Assembly: GCF_000241345.1 (NCBI RefSeq)
Contig: NZ_BAED01000020.1
Span: 186,001-250,000, forward strand
Reading direction: 5' to 3'
DNA from: Gordonia amarae NBRC 15530
GTDB lineage: Bacteria > Actinomycetota > Actinomycetes > Mycobacteriales > Mycobacteriaceae
Length of the DNA: 64,000 nucleotides
Positions within the stretch are counted from its first letter, which is position 1, and every line of letters begins with the position of its first letter. The translations under genes were made by a program, and so were the position numbers. Under the pieces are notes generated by a model. The model had not been told where the DNA came from, searched no databases, and saw only the letters and a list, made by a program, of their open reading frames with translations. Shown one piece after another: positions 24,903 to 34,132 of this stretch.

Positions 24903-26276
24903 TCACAGGCTGCGGTCGGCAACCTCGAGAGCCTGGTCGAGGATCGCGAGACCCTCACGCGCCTGCTCATCGGTGATGTTGAGCGGCGGCACGGCGTGGA
25001 TGCGGTTGTAGTTGGCGAACGGCAGCAGGCCCAGCTTCTTGCATTCGCCGATGACGGCGTTCATGGCGTCGCTGGTGCCGCCGTACGGGGCGAGCGGTTC
25101 CCGCGTCGCCTGGTCCTTGACCAGTTCGATCGCCCAGAACATGCCGACGCCGCGCACCTCGCCGACGCTCGGATGCCGCTGCGCGATCTCGGCCAGGCCC
25201 GGACCCATGATCTCGGTTCCGAGACGGGCGGCGTTCTCGACGATGCCCTCCTCGGCCATCGTGTTGATGGTGGCGACGGCCGCGGCGGTGGCCAGCGGAT
25301 GACCGGAGTAGGTGAGGCCACCCGGGTACGGCCGGTTGTCGAAGGTGGCGGCGATGTGCGGGCTGATCGCCACACCGCCGAGCGGCACATACCCGGAGTT
25401 CACGCCCTTGGCGAAGGTGATCAGATCGGGGATCACGCCGTCTGAATGCTCCACCGCGAACCATTTGCCGGTGCGGCCGAACCCGGCCATCACCTCGTCG
25501 GCGATGTACATGATGCCGTAGCGGTCGCAGATCTCCCGCACGCCCTGCAGGTAGCCGGGTGGCGGCACCATGATGCCGGCGGTGCCGGGCACCGATTCGA
25601 GGATGATCGCGGCGATCTGGCCGGGACCCTCCATCGCGATGACCTCGTTGAGATGGGCGAGGGCCCGCTCGCATTCCTGTTCCTGAGTCTGCGCGTAAAA
25701 CCGCGACCGGTACAGGAACGGACCGAAGAAGTGCACCACGCCGGCGTCGCCGTAGTCGTTGGCCCAGCGCCGCGGATCACCGGTAATATTGACCGCGGTG
25801 TCGGTGCCGCCGTGGTAGGAACGATACCGCGACAACACTTTCCGGCGTCCGGTGTGCAGCCGCGCCATCCGCACCGCGTTCTCGACGGCCTCGGCGCCAC
25901 CGTTGGTGAAGAAGACCTTGTTCAGTTCACCGGGGGTGCGTTCGGCGATCAGCCGTGCGGCCTCGGAGCGGGCGTCGTTGACGTGCGAGGGCGCGATGGT
26001 GCACAGCTTCTGCGCCTGCTCGACGATCGCGGCGACCACCTTGGGGTGTTGGTGGCCGATGTTGGTGTTGACCATCTGCGACGAGAAGTCCAGCAGCCGT
26101 GTACCTTCGCCGTCCCAGACGTAGGAGCCCTCGGCCTTGGTGACGGTCATCGGCTTGAGTGTGGCCTGCGCCGACCACGAGTGGAACACATGCTTGCGAT
26201 CGAGTTCGTAGGCGCGGCGGCCCGCTTCGAGCTCGGCATCAGAGACGGTGGCGGGCGGATTGTCGATGGTGGTCAT
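24903..26276 (-). CDS. Class III aminotransferase (beta-alanine/omega-amino acid type)
   Basis: A 457-residue PLP enzyme. It shows FFTNGGAEAVENAVRMAR (cofactor phosphate site), YRSYHGGTDTAVNITGDPR, the DEV motif in YGIMYIADEVMAGFGRTG and the Schiff-base Lys in LITFAKGVNSGYVPLGG. Such enzymes move the amino group of beta-alanine, 3-aminoisobutyrate or 4-aminobutyrate to an oxo acid. The gene sits 41 bp downstream of a CoA-acylating semialdehyde dehydrogenase gene on the same strand, which would oxidise its malonate- or methylmalonate-semialdehyde product. Start ATG at 26276 follows GGAGGAG. The operon is controlled, probably, by the divergent PucR at 27942. Confidence 0.9.
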   Translation of the reverse strand: MTTIDNPPATVSDAELEAGRRAYELDRKHVFHSWSAQATLKPMTVTKAEGSYVWDGEGTRLLDFSSQMVNTNIGHQHPKVVAAIVEQAQKLCTIAPSHVNDARSEAARLIAERTPGELNKVFFTNGGAEAVENAVRMARLHTGRRKVLSRYRSYHGGTDTAVNITGDPRRWANDYGDAGVVHFFGPFLYRSRFYAQTQEQECERALAHLNEVIAMEGPGQIAAIILESVPGTAGIMVPPPGYLQGVREICDRYGIMYIADEVMAGFGRTGKWFAVEHSDGVIPDLITFAKGVNSGYVPLGGVAISPHIAATFDNRPYPGGLTYSGHPLATAAAVATINTMAEEGIVENAARLGTEIMGPGLAEIAQRHPSVGEVRGVGMFWAIELVKDQATREPLAPYGGTSDAMNAVIGECKKLGLLPFANYNRIHAVPPLNITDEQAREGLAILDQALEVADRSL

Positions 26277-26317
26277 GAAAGGTGATTCTCCTCCAAGAGT
26301 GCGTGCTACGCGGGCTG

Positions 26318-27826
26318 TCAGACGTTCTGGGGGAAGCCGAGATTGAGGCCGTCGGTGCGGACGCTCGGATCCTGCCAGCGCGTGGTGATCGCCTTCATCC
26401 GGGTGAAGAAGTTGACGCCTTCGATGCCGTGGGCGTGGGTGTCGCCGAACAGCGAGGCCTTCCAACCGCCGAAGCTGTAGTACGCCATGGGAACCGGGAT
26501 CGGCACGTTGATGCCGACCATGCCCACCTCGACCTCGTTCTGGAAACGCCGGGCCGCGCCACCGTCGTTGGTGAAGATCGCGGTGCCGTTGCCGTACGGG
26601 TTGGCGTTGATCAGGCCGATCGCCTCCTCGTAGGTGCCCACCCGGACCACCGACAGTACCGGGCCGAAGATCTCGTCGGTGTAGCAGGACATGTCGGTGG
26701 TGACATTGTCGAGCAGGGTCGGGCCGAGCCAGAAGCCGTCCGCACCACCGTCGGCGGTGACGTTCCGTCCGTCGAGAACGATGGTGGCGCCGTCGCTTTC
26801 GGCGGCGCCGACGTAGGAGGCCACCTTGTCGCGGTGCACCTTGGTCACCAGCGGACCCATGTCGGCATCGCCGGTGCCGTCGCCGGTCTTGATGGTGGCG
26901 GCGCGTTCGGCGATCTTGCCCACCAGGGTGTCGGCGATGTCGCCGACGGCCACGCACGCGGAGATCGCCATGCAACGCTCACCGGCGGAACCGAATCCGG
27001 CGTTCACCATGGCGGCGGCGGCCTCGTCGAGGTCGGCATCGGGCAGCACGATGGCGTGGTTCTTGGCGCCGCCGAGCGCCTGCACTCGCTTGCCGGCGGC
27101 GGTGCCGGTGGCGTACACGTACTGGGCGATCGGGGTGGACCCGACAAAGCTGATCGAGCGAACCTTCGGGTTGGTCAGCAGTTCGTCGACGGCGGTCTTG
27201 TCGCCCTGCAGCACGTTGAACACGCCGTCGGGCAGGCCCGCCTCTTTCCACAGCTCGGCCATCCACAGCGCCGACGACGGGTCCTTTTCGCTGGGCTTGA
27301 CCACCACGGTGTTGCCGGTGGCGATAGCGATGGGGAAGAACCACATCGGCACCATCGCCGGGAAGTTGAACGGCGAGATGACACCGACGACACCGAGCGG
27401 CTGGCGCACCGAATGCACGTCGACGCCGGTGGAGGCGTTCTCGGTGAATCCACCCTTGAGCAGATACGGGATGTTGCAGGCGAATTCGACGACTTCCTGG
27501 CCGCGGCCGACCTCGCCGAGGGCGTCGGAGAGCACCTTGCCGTGTTCGGCGGTGATGAGTGCGGCCAGCTCGTGCTTGCGCTTGTTGAGCAGCTCGCGGA
27601 AGTTGAACAGGATCGCGGTGCGCTTGGCCAGCGAGGTGTCGCGCCAGGCGGGGAAGGCGGCGGCGGCCGAGTCGATGACCAGCTGGGCGTCGGCGACGGA
27701 GGCGAGCGCCACCTGGCCGGTGACCTCACCTGTGGCCGGGTTGGTGACCGTGGCGGTGTTGCCGGAGTCGCCGGCGAAGAGCTTGCCGTCGCACCAGTGC
27801 GAGATCGTGGCGGGGGTGAGGGACAT
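26318..27826 (-). CDS. mmsA: Methylmalonate/malonate-semialdehyde dehydrogenase (CoA-acylating)
   Basis: A 502-residue aldehyde dehydrogenase. It has ISPFNFPAMVPMWFFPIAIATGNT (substrate/NAD entry), ISFVGSTPIAQYVYATG, and the catalytic Cys in GSAGERCMAISACVAVG. The spacing and the WFFPIA and ERCMA patterns are those of MmsA, which uses CoA to make acetyl-CoA or propionyl-CoA from malonate- or methylmalonate-semialdehyde. It feeds the adjacent aminotransferase pathway (valine, beta-alanine or pyrimidine breakdown). The ATG at 27826 has GGAGG 8 nt upstream; the frame is open further but not family-like. Divergent from the PucR regulator with a 115-bp intergenic space. Confidence 0.92.
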   Translation of the reverse strand: MSLTPATISHWCDGKLFAGDSGNTATVTNPATGEVTGQVALASVADAQLVIDSAAAAFPAWRDTSLAKRTAILFNFRELLNKRKHELAALITAEHGKVLSDALGEVGRGQEVVEFACNIPYLLKGGFTENASTGVDVHSVRQPLGVVGVISPFNFPAMVPMWFFPIAIATGNTVVVKPSEKDPSSALWMAELWKEAGLPDGVFNVLQGDKTAVDELLTNPKVRSISFVGSTPIAQYVYATGTAAGKRVQALGGAKNHAIVLPDADLDEAAAAMVNAGFGSAGERCMAISACVAVGDIADTLVGKIAERAATIKTGDGTGDADMGPLVTKVHRDKVASYVGAAESDGATIVLDGRNVTADGGADGFWLGPTLLDNVTTDMSCYTDEIFGPVLSVVRVGTYEEAIGLINANPYGNGTAIFTNDGGAARRFQNEVEVGMVGINVPIPVPMAYYSFGGWKASLFGDTHAHGIEGVNFFTRMKAITTRWQDPSVRTDGLNLGFPQNV

Positions 27827-27927
27827 GTGGCGACCTCCGGGAAACGCTGTGAGCTGTGGGTTCCTCAAGTATCGGGCCTCCGGAAGGCAGCTGAATGCAG
27901 CAATCTGTATGTCATTGCGCAAACTGA

Positions 27928-27942
27928 TTTACAGTATGTAAA
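27928..27942. promoter_or_regulatory. Palindrome overlapping the PucR start codon
   Basis: TTTACAGTATGTAAA, a perfect 6-bp-arm palindrome, ends on the A of the regulator's ATG. A TTGCGCAA palindrome (27915-27922) lies just before it. Both are in the mmsA/PucR divergent region and are candidate operator sites. Confidence 0.5.
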
Positions 27943-29549
27943 TGTCGATGACGGTCGCCGACGTGATCGCCCTGCCCGAGGTGGCACGGGGCGAACCGAC
28001 GGTGCTCAGCGACGCCGGTGCCGGCCGCGAGGTGCGCTGGGTCCACATCAGCGACGTAGCGGACATGTCCAACCTGCTGGAGGGCGGCGAGATCGTCCTC
28101 ACCACCGGCGACGCGCTGCGCGCCGACCCGCGGCCGTACCTCACCACGCTCGCGTCGACGGGTGTGCTCGGGGTGATCGCCGAGTTCCACCGCGACTGGC
28201 ATGTGGTGCCGCCCCGGATAGGGGAGTTCGCGGCGTCGCTGGGTCTGACTCTGGTGGTCCTGAGCCGCGAGGTCCGGTTCGTCGACATCACCGAACGCGT
28301 CCACCGCACGCTGGTCGCCGAACAGTACGAGGCGATCGACTTCGCCCGCCGCACCCACGAGGTTTTCACCGAACTCACCCTCGGCCACGCCGATGCCGCC
28401 GGCATCACCGATGCCGCGGCCGAACTCCTCGGCACCGCTGTGGTGCTGGAGAATCTCGGCCATCAGGCGGTTGCGTCGTCGGGGGCGCTGGCCTCGAATG
28501 TGTTGCGCGACTGGGAACGACGCTCGCGTCAGGAGGGCGGTGGCGCGTCGGGTGAGGCCTGGTTGCCGGTATGGGTGGGGCGCGAGGACGACCGGTGGGC
28601 GCGGCTGATCGCCGTGCAGCCCGATGACCGGGACCGCACCGTGATGGTGCTCGAACGTGCCGCGCAGGCGCTGGAGATGGCGCGGATGGCCGAACGCGAC
28701 CAGCTCGACCTCGAGCGGCAGGCGCAGGCCGGACTGATCGATGACGTTCTGCGCGAACGTATCCGGGACGAGAAAGAGGTCGCCGCCCGGGCCGCCGCGC
28801 TGGGTGTCACGCCGTCCGCCGAATATGTGCCTGCAACGCTACGCGTCGTCGACTGGCCGTCCGAATCGGATCCGGTGTCGACGCAGCGCCGCACCGCGCA
28901 ACTGCTCGACATCGTCGTGAGCGGGGTGCGCGCGGCCGGACATACCGGACTGTTCTCCGTCCGCGATTTCGGCGAGGTGCGGATGGTGCTGTCACTCAAG
29001 GTGAACCGGGGCCGATCGCGCCGGCAGATGATGGACGCCCTCGCCCACGCGCTTGTCCGGGACATCGACCGGATCACCGGACTCGGCAATGTCGTCGTCG
29101 GATTGTCGGCGTCGCGGGCCGGCGTGCTGTCGGCGATCGGCGGGCTCGCCGAGGCGCGGGAGGTGGCGCAGGTGGCGGCGTCGATGCCGCCGTCGGGACG
29201 CATCGTGTTCGAGGTGCCCGACATCCGCATCCGGGGCCTGGTGGCGTTGCTGCGCAACGACCCTCGCGCCGGCCGCTTCGCCGAGGCCGAACTGCGCGAG
29301 CTCATCCTGCACGACATCCAGACCGGAACCGACCACCTCGACGTGCTGCGTGCCTACCTGCGGTTGGCGGGCAACAAGAGCGCCCTGGCCACCCACCTGC
29401 ACCTGAGCCGGCCCGCGGTGTACTCGCGGCTGGCCCGCATCGAGGAGATCCTCGGCGTCGACCTGTCCGACGGTGAGTCGATGACATCGCTGCATGTGGC
29501 GCTGCTGATCCTGGACGCGCAATCCCGTGCGACCGGGACAGGTCGCTAA
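27942..29549 (+). CDS. PucR-family transcriptional regulator (amino-acid catabolism operon)
   Basis: A 535-residue regulator with the full PucR layout. The N-terminal PucR domain (1-125) has VADVIALPEVARGEPTVLSDAG and LLEGGEIVLTTGDAL. The middle GGDEF-like region extends to about residue 420. The C-terminal HTH (about 465-525) reads DVLRAYLRLAGNKSALATHLHLSRPAVYSRLARIEEILGVDL. This architecture typically activates purine, pyrimidine or amino-acid catabolic genes. It is divergent from mmsA and the class III aminotransferase, the expected targets. A perfect palindrome touches its start codon, suggesting autoregulation and a very short or absent 5' leader. Confidence 0.9.
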   Translation: MSMTVADVIALPEVARGEPTVLSDAGAGREVRWVHISDVADMSNLLEGGEIVLTTGDALRADPRPYLTTLASTGVLGVIAEFHRDWHVVPPRIGEFAASLGLTLVVLSREVRFVDITERVHRTLVAEQYEAIDFARRTHEVFTELTLGHADAAGITDAAAELLGTAVVLENLGHQAVASSGALASNVLRDWERRSRQEGGGASGEAWLPVWVGREDDRWARLIAVQPDDRDRTVMVLERAAQALEMARMAERDQLDLERQAQAGLIDDVLRERIRDEKEVAARAAALGVTPSAEYVPATLRVVDWPSESDPVSTQRRTAQLLDIVVSGVRAAGHTGLFSVRDFGEVRMVLSLKVNRGRSRRQMMDALAHALVRDIDRITGLGNVVVGLSASRAGVLSAIGGLAEAREVAQVAASMPPSGRIVFEVPDIRIRGLVALLRNDPRAGRFAEAELRELILHDIQTGTDHLDVLRAYLRLAGNKSALATHLHLSRPAVYSRLARIEEILGVDLSDGESMTSLHVALLILDAQSRATGTGR

Positions 29550-29565
29550 CCCCTATCCTCAACCG

Positions 29566-30588
29566 ATGGACCCAGAATCAGTGGCGCAGGCGCTTCTCGA
29601 CGCGCAGGTCGCGTGGACCGTCAACCGACTCACCGGCGACGAGGTGCCCGGACTCGCGACCAAGCTGGTCGACGACGCGCTCGCGGTCGCCGAGACCGCC
29701 ACCCTCGCCTCGCTCGCCGACCCGGCGATGATCAAGTCGATCGCGCGCACGCTGGCCACCGTTGTTCCGCCGAGCGTTGCCGCCTCGACGCTGGTGGAGC
29801 GGGGCGCCGAGATCCTGATGTCCAATCCGGCGGGCCACTACGCCCTCGGTGAGCTGGTCGACCGGGAGAACGTCGCCCGCATCACCGACGAGGTGCTGGC
29901 GCTGACGCCGCTGATCGAGGAACTTCTCGACGACCTGACCCGCAGCCCGCTCACCGCCACGCTCGCCTCGCGATTCGTCGGGCGCATCGTCAACGATGTG
30001 GTCGCCGGGAACCGGGCGATGGCCGAGAAGATCCCCGGCATCGGGTCGCTGGTGTCGTTCGGATCCAAGGCAGCGGGCAGGGCGATCGGCACCGCCGGTG
30101 AGCAGTTCGAGGCGGTGTTCGGCGACACCGCCGCCAAGGGCGCCGAGTTCATGATGGGCAGGCTCAACAAGATCATCATCGCCATGCTCAACGACCCGTC
30201 GGCGCGGGCCGCGGTGCTCGAGGTGTTCGACCTGTACGCGGCCAAACCGGTCAAGCCGCTCGGCGAGATCATCTCCCCCGACGACGCCATCCGCATCGCC
30301 GGCCTCGGTCAGGATGTGGTGATCGCCGCCGCTGTCGCCGAACCGGTCCACAAACTGATCGACGCGTTCATCGACGGCTTCTTCGCCATCTACGGCGACC
30401 TGCCGGCCGCCGAGATCCTCGATGACCTCGACCTCACCCGCGACACGCTCGCCGAGTACGCGGTCACCGCCGCACCCCGCGCGATCGCCGCCATCGGTGA
30501 CTCCGGCGAACTCGATGGCATCATCCGGGACCAGCTCGCCCCCTTCTACGCCTCCTCTGAGGTCCTGGAGATCCTCGGCGGCGAGTGA
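29566..30588 (+). CDS. Conserved hypothetical helical protein
   Basis: A 340-residue protein, almost entirely alpha-helical by composition, starting MDPESVAQALLDAQVAW. It is rich in Ala, Leu, Asp and Glu with many heptad-like stretches, such as VAETATLASLADPAMIKSIARTLATVV and TAGEQFEAVFGDTAAKGAEFMMGRLNKII. No signal peptide, no catalytic motif and no strong membrane segment are visible. It follows the PucR gene with a 16-bp gap and could be co-transcribed with it. It ends 52 bp before the SGNH hydrolase start, across a tandem 15-bp direct repeat. I do not recognise the family; similar hypothetical proteins occur in Mycobacteriales. Confidence 0.7.
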   Translation: MDPESVAQALLDAQVAWTVNRLTGDEVPGLATKLVDDALAVAETATLASLADPAMIKSIARTLATVVPPSVAASTLVERGAEILMSNPAGHYALGELVDRENVARITDEVLALTPLIEELLDDLTRSPLTATLASRFVGRIVNDVVAGNRAMAEKIPGIGSLVSFGSKAAGRAIGTAGEQFEAVFGDTAAKGAEFMMGRLNKIIIAMLNDPSARAAVLEVFDLYAAKPVKPLGEIISPDDAIRIAGLGQDVVIAAAVAEPVHKLIDAFIDGFFAIYGDLPAAEILDDLDLTRDTLAEYAVTAAPRAIAAIGDSGELDGIIRDQLAPFYASSEVLEILGGE

Positions 30589-30640
30589 CCGCTGCCGCGG
30601 TGGGATCGACGACTGCCGCGGTGGGATAATGGCGGGCGTT

Positions 30641-31423
30641 ATGACGCAGCAGCAACAGATCACAGCCACTGTCCGGTTCGTCGCGCTCGGCGACAGCTTC
30701 ACCGAGGGGGTGGGGGATCCCGCGCTCGACGCCGAGGTGATGCGGGGGTGGGCCGATCTGGTGGCCGAGGGGCTGGCGGCACATCATGGCGGTATCGCGT
30801 ACGCGAATCTCGCGATCCGGGGGAAGCTGCTGGAGCCGATCGTCACCGAACAGGTCGACCAGGCACTCGCCCTCGACCCGCTGCCGACGATCGCCACCCT
30901 CAACGGCGGCGGCAACGACATGATGCGCCCCGGCATGGACGCCGCGACGCTCATCGACCTCACCGAGCAGGGTGCGCGTAGGCTGCTCGACGCCGGGGTG
31001 CGGCCGGTGCTGCTGGCCGGGGCCGACCCGTCGGGCGGTCTGCCGTTCCGGAAGACCTTGTACGCCAGGGGGACACAGCTCACCGATGCGGTGGAGCAGC
31101 TCGCGCGGCGGCTTGATGTGCCGTTCGTGAGTGCCTTCGCCGACGATCAGGTGCGGGCCGCCGAGTACTGGTCCGAGGACCGGCTGCACCTGAACCCGCA
31201 CGGGCACCGGCGGGTGGCCAACCTGGTGCTCGACGCGCTGGGCGTCGAGCATCCCGGTGACGCGGAGATCGAGCCGGTCACCCACAATGTGGTGTCCCAT
31301 GTGCGTTTCGCGCGAGCGCATTTCGCGCCGTGGCTGGGCCGCCGGCTCACCGGCCGGTCGTCGGCCGACGGCCGCACCGGTAAACACGCCGGCTGGACCG
31401 AGGTGGCTCCGGCTGCCGGCTGA
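30641..31423 (+). CDS. SGNH/GDSL-family hydrolase
   Basis: A 260-residue hydrolase with block I FVALGDSFTEGVGD (Ser19), the block III GGGND motif in ATLNGGGNDMMRP (about 86-98) and block V DRLHLNPHGH (about 182-191) carrying the catalytic Asp and His. It is intracellular as no signal peptide is present. SGNH enzymes hydrolyse esters of lipids, carbohydrates or small molecules. The ATG at 30641 is preceded by a GGATAAT box 15 bp upstream, so the leader may be very short; the open frame upstream is not family-like. It ends 4 bp before the exonuclease III gene, implying co-transcription. Confidence 0.88.
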   Translation: MTQQQQITATVRFVALGDSFTEGVGDPALDAEVMRGWADLVAEGLAAHHGGIAYANLAIRGKLLEPIVTEQVDQALALDPLPTIATLNGGGNDMMRPGMDAATLIDLTEQGARRLLDAGVRPVLLAGADPSGGLPFRKTLYARGTQLTDAVEQLARRLDVPFVSAFADDQVRAAEYWSEDRLHLNPHGHRRVANLVLDALGVEHPGDAEIEPVTHNVVSHVRFARAHFAPWLGRRLTGRSSADGRTGKHAGWTEVAPAAG

Positions 31424-31427
31424 CACG

Positions 31428-32291
31428 ATGACCGGTTTCAGTGTGGCCTCGTTCAATGTGAACGGGATCCGGGCGGCGCGGCGGCGGGGGTTTGACAAGT
31501 GGCTGGCCGAGCGGTCGCCCGATGTCGTCGGGATCCAGGAATTGCGTTGTCCGGAAAGCGAAGTCGGGGAGTTCGCCGGGTATGCGGCGGCGATTGACGC
31601 CGGTTCGGTGGCCGGGCGCAACGGGGTGGCACTGCTGACCCGCGTTCCTCCCGCGGCGGTGCGGAACTGGGTCACCCATCCGCCGAAGGCGCGGGGGCTG
31701 AACGAGTTCGCCGGGCAGGGACGCTACATCGAGGTCGATCTGGCCGACCGGGCCGTCACCGTCGCCTGTCTGTACCTGCCCAAAGGCGGGTTGCCGGCCG
31801 AACGGCAGAAGGCGGGCGGGATGCGGGACAAACCCGATGGTGGTGCGAAATACGAACGCAAGCAACGGTTCTTCGCCGCGTTCACCAAAGAACTGAACCG
31901 CAACAGGCTGGCCGCGCGGCGGGCCGGCCGCGACTTCCTGCTCATCGGCGATCTGAACGTCGCGCACACCCGGCACGACGTGACCAACTGGCGGGCCGCC
32001 CGCGGCATGGACGGCTTTCTGCTCGAGGACCGCGAGTGGTTCGACGAGATCCTCGGTGCCCGGCGGCTCGTCGACGTGGTGCGCCGCGTACACGGGGACC
32101 TGCCGGGGCCGCTGACCTGGTGGAGCTGGGCGGGGGAATCATTCCGCAAAGACGTCGGGTGGCGGGTCGATCATCAGCTCGCCACACCGGGATTGGCGGC
32201 GCGGGCGCGCGGCGTCGTCGTCGACAAGGAACCGTCGCCGGCCCAGCGGTTGTCCGATCACGCGCCGCTGGTGGTGACGTTCGGGGACTAG
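31428..32291 (+). CDS. xthA: Exodeoxyribonuclease III
   Basis: A 287-residue exonuclease/AP endonuclease of base-excision repair. Motifs in order are SFNVNGIRAA (7-17), IQELRCPESE (metal Glu), RYIEVDLADRAVTVACLYLPKGG, the GDLNVAHTRHDV loop and the C-terminal LSDHAPLVVTF with catalytic Asp-His. These are complete and in the expected places. It starts 4 bp after the SGNH hydrolase stop. The stop overlaps the end of the convergent TetR gene by 4 bp. Confidence 0.93.
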   Translation: MTGFSVASFNVNGIRAARRRGFDKWLAERSPDVVGIQELRCPESEVGEFAGYAAAIDAGSVAGRNGVALLTRVPPAAVRNWVTHPPKARGLNEFAGQGRYIEVDLADRAVTVACLYLPKGGLPAERQKAGGMRDKPDGGAKYERKQRFFAAFTKELNRNRLAARRAGRDFLLIGDLNVAHTRHDVTNWRAARGMDGFLLEDREWFDEILGARRLVDVVRRVHGDLPGPLTWWSWAGESFRKDVGWRVDHQLATPGLAARARGVVVDKEPSPAQRLSDHAPLVVTFGD

Positions 32292-32902
32292 CTTTTCGCC
32301 TTGGCCAGCCGGGCGCGGACGAGGAAGCCGAGGGTGTCGATGAGCCTGTCGCAGAAGGCCTCGCTGTCCTGGTGGCCGCGGGTGAGTCCGTGGACCATGG
32401 TGTTGGCGACGAGGATGTCGAACACCTCGTTGCCGGCAGCCGTCGCCGCCTCGGGCGAGTCGGGGGCCTCGGCGACGATGCGTTCGACGAAGGCGAGCCG
32501 GATCGGGTTCTCCGAACGCGCCAGCAGATCGTCGTAGGCACTGCCGGAATGCTGGTAGGAGGAGATGAGTCCGGGCAGGGCGGCGCGCACCGGCGGATCG
32601 GCGAGCCGGCCGAGAAACATGTGTGCCCACGATCTCAGATCCGCCGTCAGATCGTCGGTGGACATAGGTGTGGTGGCGTCCTGCACCCCGAAGACCGCCT
32701 CCTCGACGATCTCCTCCTTCGACGACCAGCGCCGGTAGATGGCGGGGGTGGCCACACCGGACCGCCGGGCGATGGCGCTGATGGTGGTCTTGGAGTAGCC
32801 GACCTCGCCGAGGAGATCGCGGGTGGCGGCCAGAATCGACCGGTCCAGTCTCGGATCCCGTGGTCTACCTGCGGAAATGGGTTCCTGTATCTGTTCGGTC
32901 AC
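32288..32902 (-). CDS. TetR-family transcriptional regulator
   Basis: A 204-residue regulator. The HTH reads LDRSILAATRDLLGEVGYSKTTISAIARRSGVATPAIYRRWSSKEEIVEEA. The C-terminal region (about 70-204) is the TetR ligand domain with long helices, for example DDLTADLRSWAHMFLGRLADPPVRAALPGL. It is divergent from a DUF7064/phosphotransferase operon and presumably controls it. A candidate operator (GCGTAT/ATACGC, 31 bp overall) lies between them. Its 3' end overlaps the exonuclease III gene by 4 bp. Confidence 0.9.
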   Translation of the reverse strand: MTEQIQEPISAGRPRDPRLDRSILAATRDLLGEVGYSKTTISAIARRSGVATPAIYRRWSSKEEIVEEAVFGVQDATTPMSTDDLTADLRSWAHMFLGRLADPPVRAALPGLISSYQHSGSAYDDLLARSENPIRLAFVERIVAEAPDSPEAATAAGNEVFDILVANTMVHGLTRGHQDSEAFCDRLIDTLGFLVRARLAKAKS

Positions 32903-32933
32903 GGCTCTTTACGATACCGGAGAAAAACATCTC

Positions 32934-32964
32934 GCGTATTTGATTACGTTGTGACTTGATACGC
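32934..32964. promoter_or_regulatory. Inverted repeat in TetR / DUF7064 divergent promoter
   Basis: GCGTAT (32934-32939) and ATACGC (32959-32964) form a 31-bp interrupted palindrome between the TetR start (32902) and the DUF7064 gene (33010). It could be the TetR operator; the long spacer makes the call tentative. Confidence 0.4.
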
Positions 32965-33009
32965 AATATAGTGGCGAGCGCAGTAACCCAAATTACAGGA
33001 GATGCACAC

Positions 33010-34128
33010 ATGCTCACACCTCAGGATGAACTGCTCTGCCACCAACTGCCCACCACCTTCGACCACGTGAGTCAGAGTGACCTGCGCTGGACCGAACGCA
33101 TCGTGATGTACGGATTCGACCGCTCGGGCGACATCAGCATCATGACCGGAATGGCGCGCTTCCCCAACCGCAACGTCATGGACGCCTACGCGATGGTCAC
33201 CCTCAAAGGCCAGAAGGCGCGAGTCGTGCGGATGTCCACCGAGATCAGCGCCGCACCCGCCGCGCTCTCCTCGTGGACCGTCGGTCCGTACACCTACTCG
33301 ATCACCGAGCCGCTCAAGACCGTCACCTCGACGCTGGAATCCAACGAGCAGGGCATCAGCCTGCACCTGGAGCTGACCGGCACCTTCCCGGCGTACGAGC
33401 AGACCCCGGCGTTCCACCGCACCCGTGGCCGGGTGCAGGAGGACGCCCGCCGCTTCTACCAGAACGGCATCGTCACCGGCTGGATAGAGGTCGACGGTGA
33501 GCGTATCGAGATCGACCCCGACCGGTGGTGGTTCGGGCGTGACCACTCGTGGGGCGTGCGGCACGGCGGTGGTGGCGGCAGCCTGTCCGAGGGCGGCGAC
33601 CGCCAGCCCCCGGAGGTCCCGGACGGTGTCCTCTACTACATGGGTATCTTCCAGTTCGACGACGAGCTGGTGCATTTCGCGCAGCGCGAGACCAGCACCG
33701 GAGAGCGCTGGCAGTTCGAGGGTGAGGTGCTCTACCCGCTGGAGACCGGGCGAGCCTCGCTGCCGATCATCGACGTCGAGCACGAACTCAAGTTCCGCGA
33801 GGGCCGGCGCATCATCGACGCGGACAGCGTCTTCACGGTGCACCGCTCCGATCGCACGACCGACACCATCACCGTGAACCCGATGTGCGACTTCTGGCCT
33901 GGCCTGGCCGGATACGACGAGTACAACGGCTACGCCGCCGGCATGTGGCGCGGACCGGAGTACATCGACGGCTTCACCGCCGACCTCACCGATCTCGAGG
34001 ACATGAAGAAGGTGAGCATGCTCAGCGAGACGCTGTGCGAGGTGCGCATGGGTGACAAGGTCGGTTACGGCCTGGTGGAGATGGTGTTCATGGGCGCCAA
34101 CCCGCGCTACGGCTACACGGGCTGGTGA
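33010..34128 (+). CDS. DUF7064/CrtC-like lipocalin-fold protein
   Basis: A 372-residue soluble protein starting MLTPQDELLCHQLPTTFDHV. It is rich in strands and Trp/Tyr/Gly, with RWWFGRDHSWGVRHGGGG, a GVLYYMGIFQFDDELVHFAQRE strand pair and a final RYGYTGW. This matches proteins annotated DUF7064/7065, distantly related to CrtC (carotenoid hydratase) and plant AOC-type barrels, which usually sit beside APH-type kinase genes. The reaction is unknown. The next gene, a phosphotransferase, begins 4 bp later and both are divergent from a TetR. A joint role in lipid or steroid breakdown is an inference from similar operons. Confidence 0.75.
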   Translation: MLTPQDELLCHQLPTTFDHVSQSDLRWTERIVMYGFDRSGDISIMTGMARFPNRNVMDAYAMVTLKGQKARVVRMSTEISAAPAALSSWTVGPYTYSITEPLKTVTSTLESNEQGISLHLELTGTFPAYEQTPAFHRTRGRVQEDARRFYQNGIVTGWIEVDGERIEIDPDRWWFGRDHSWGVRHGGGGGSLSEGGDRQPPEVPDGVLYYMGIFQFDDELVHFAQRETSTGERWQFEGEVLYPLETGRASLPIIDVEHELKFREGRRIIDADSVFTVHRSDRTTDTITVNPMCDFWPGLAGYDEYNGYAAGMWRGPEYIDGFTADLTDLEDMKKVSMLSETLCEVRMGDKVGYGLVEMVFMGANPRYGYTGW

Positions 34129-34132
34129 GCCG

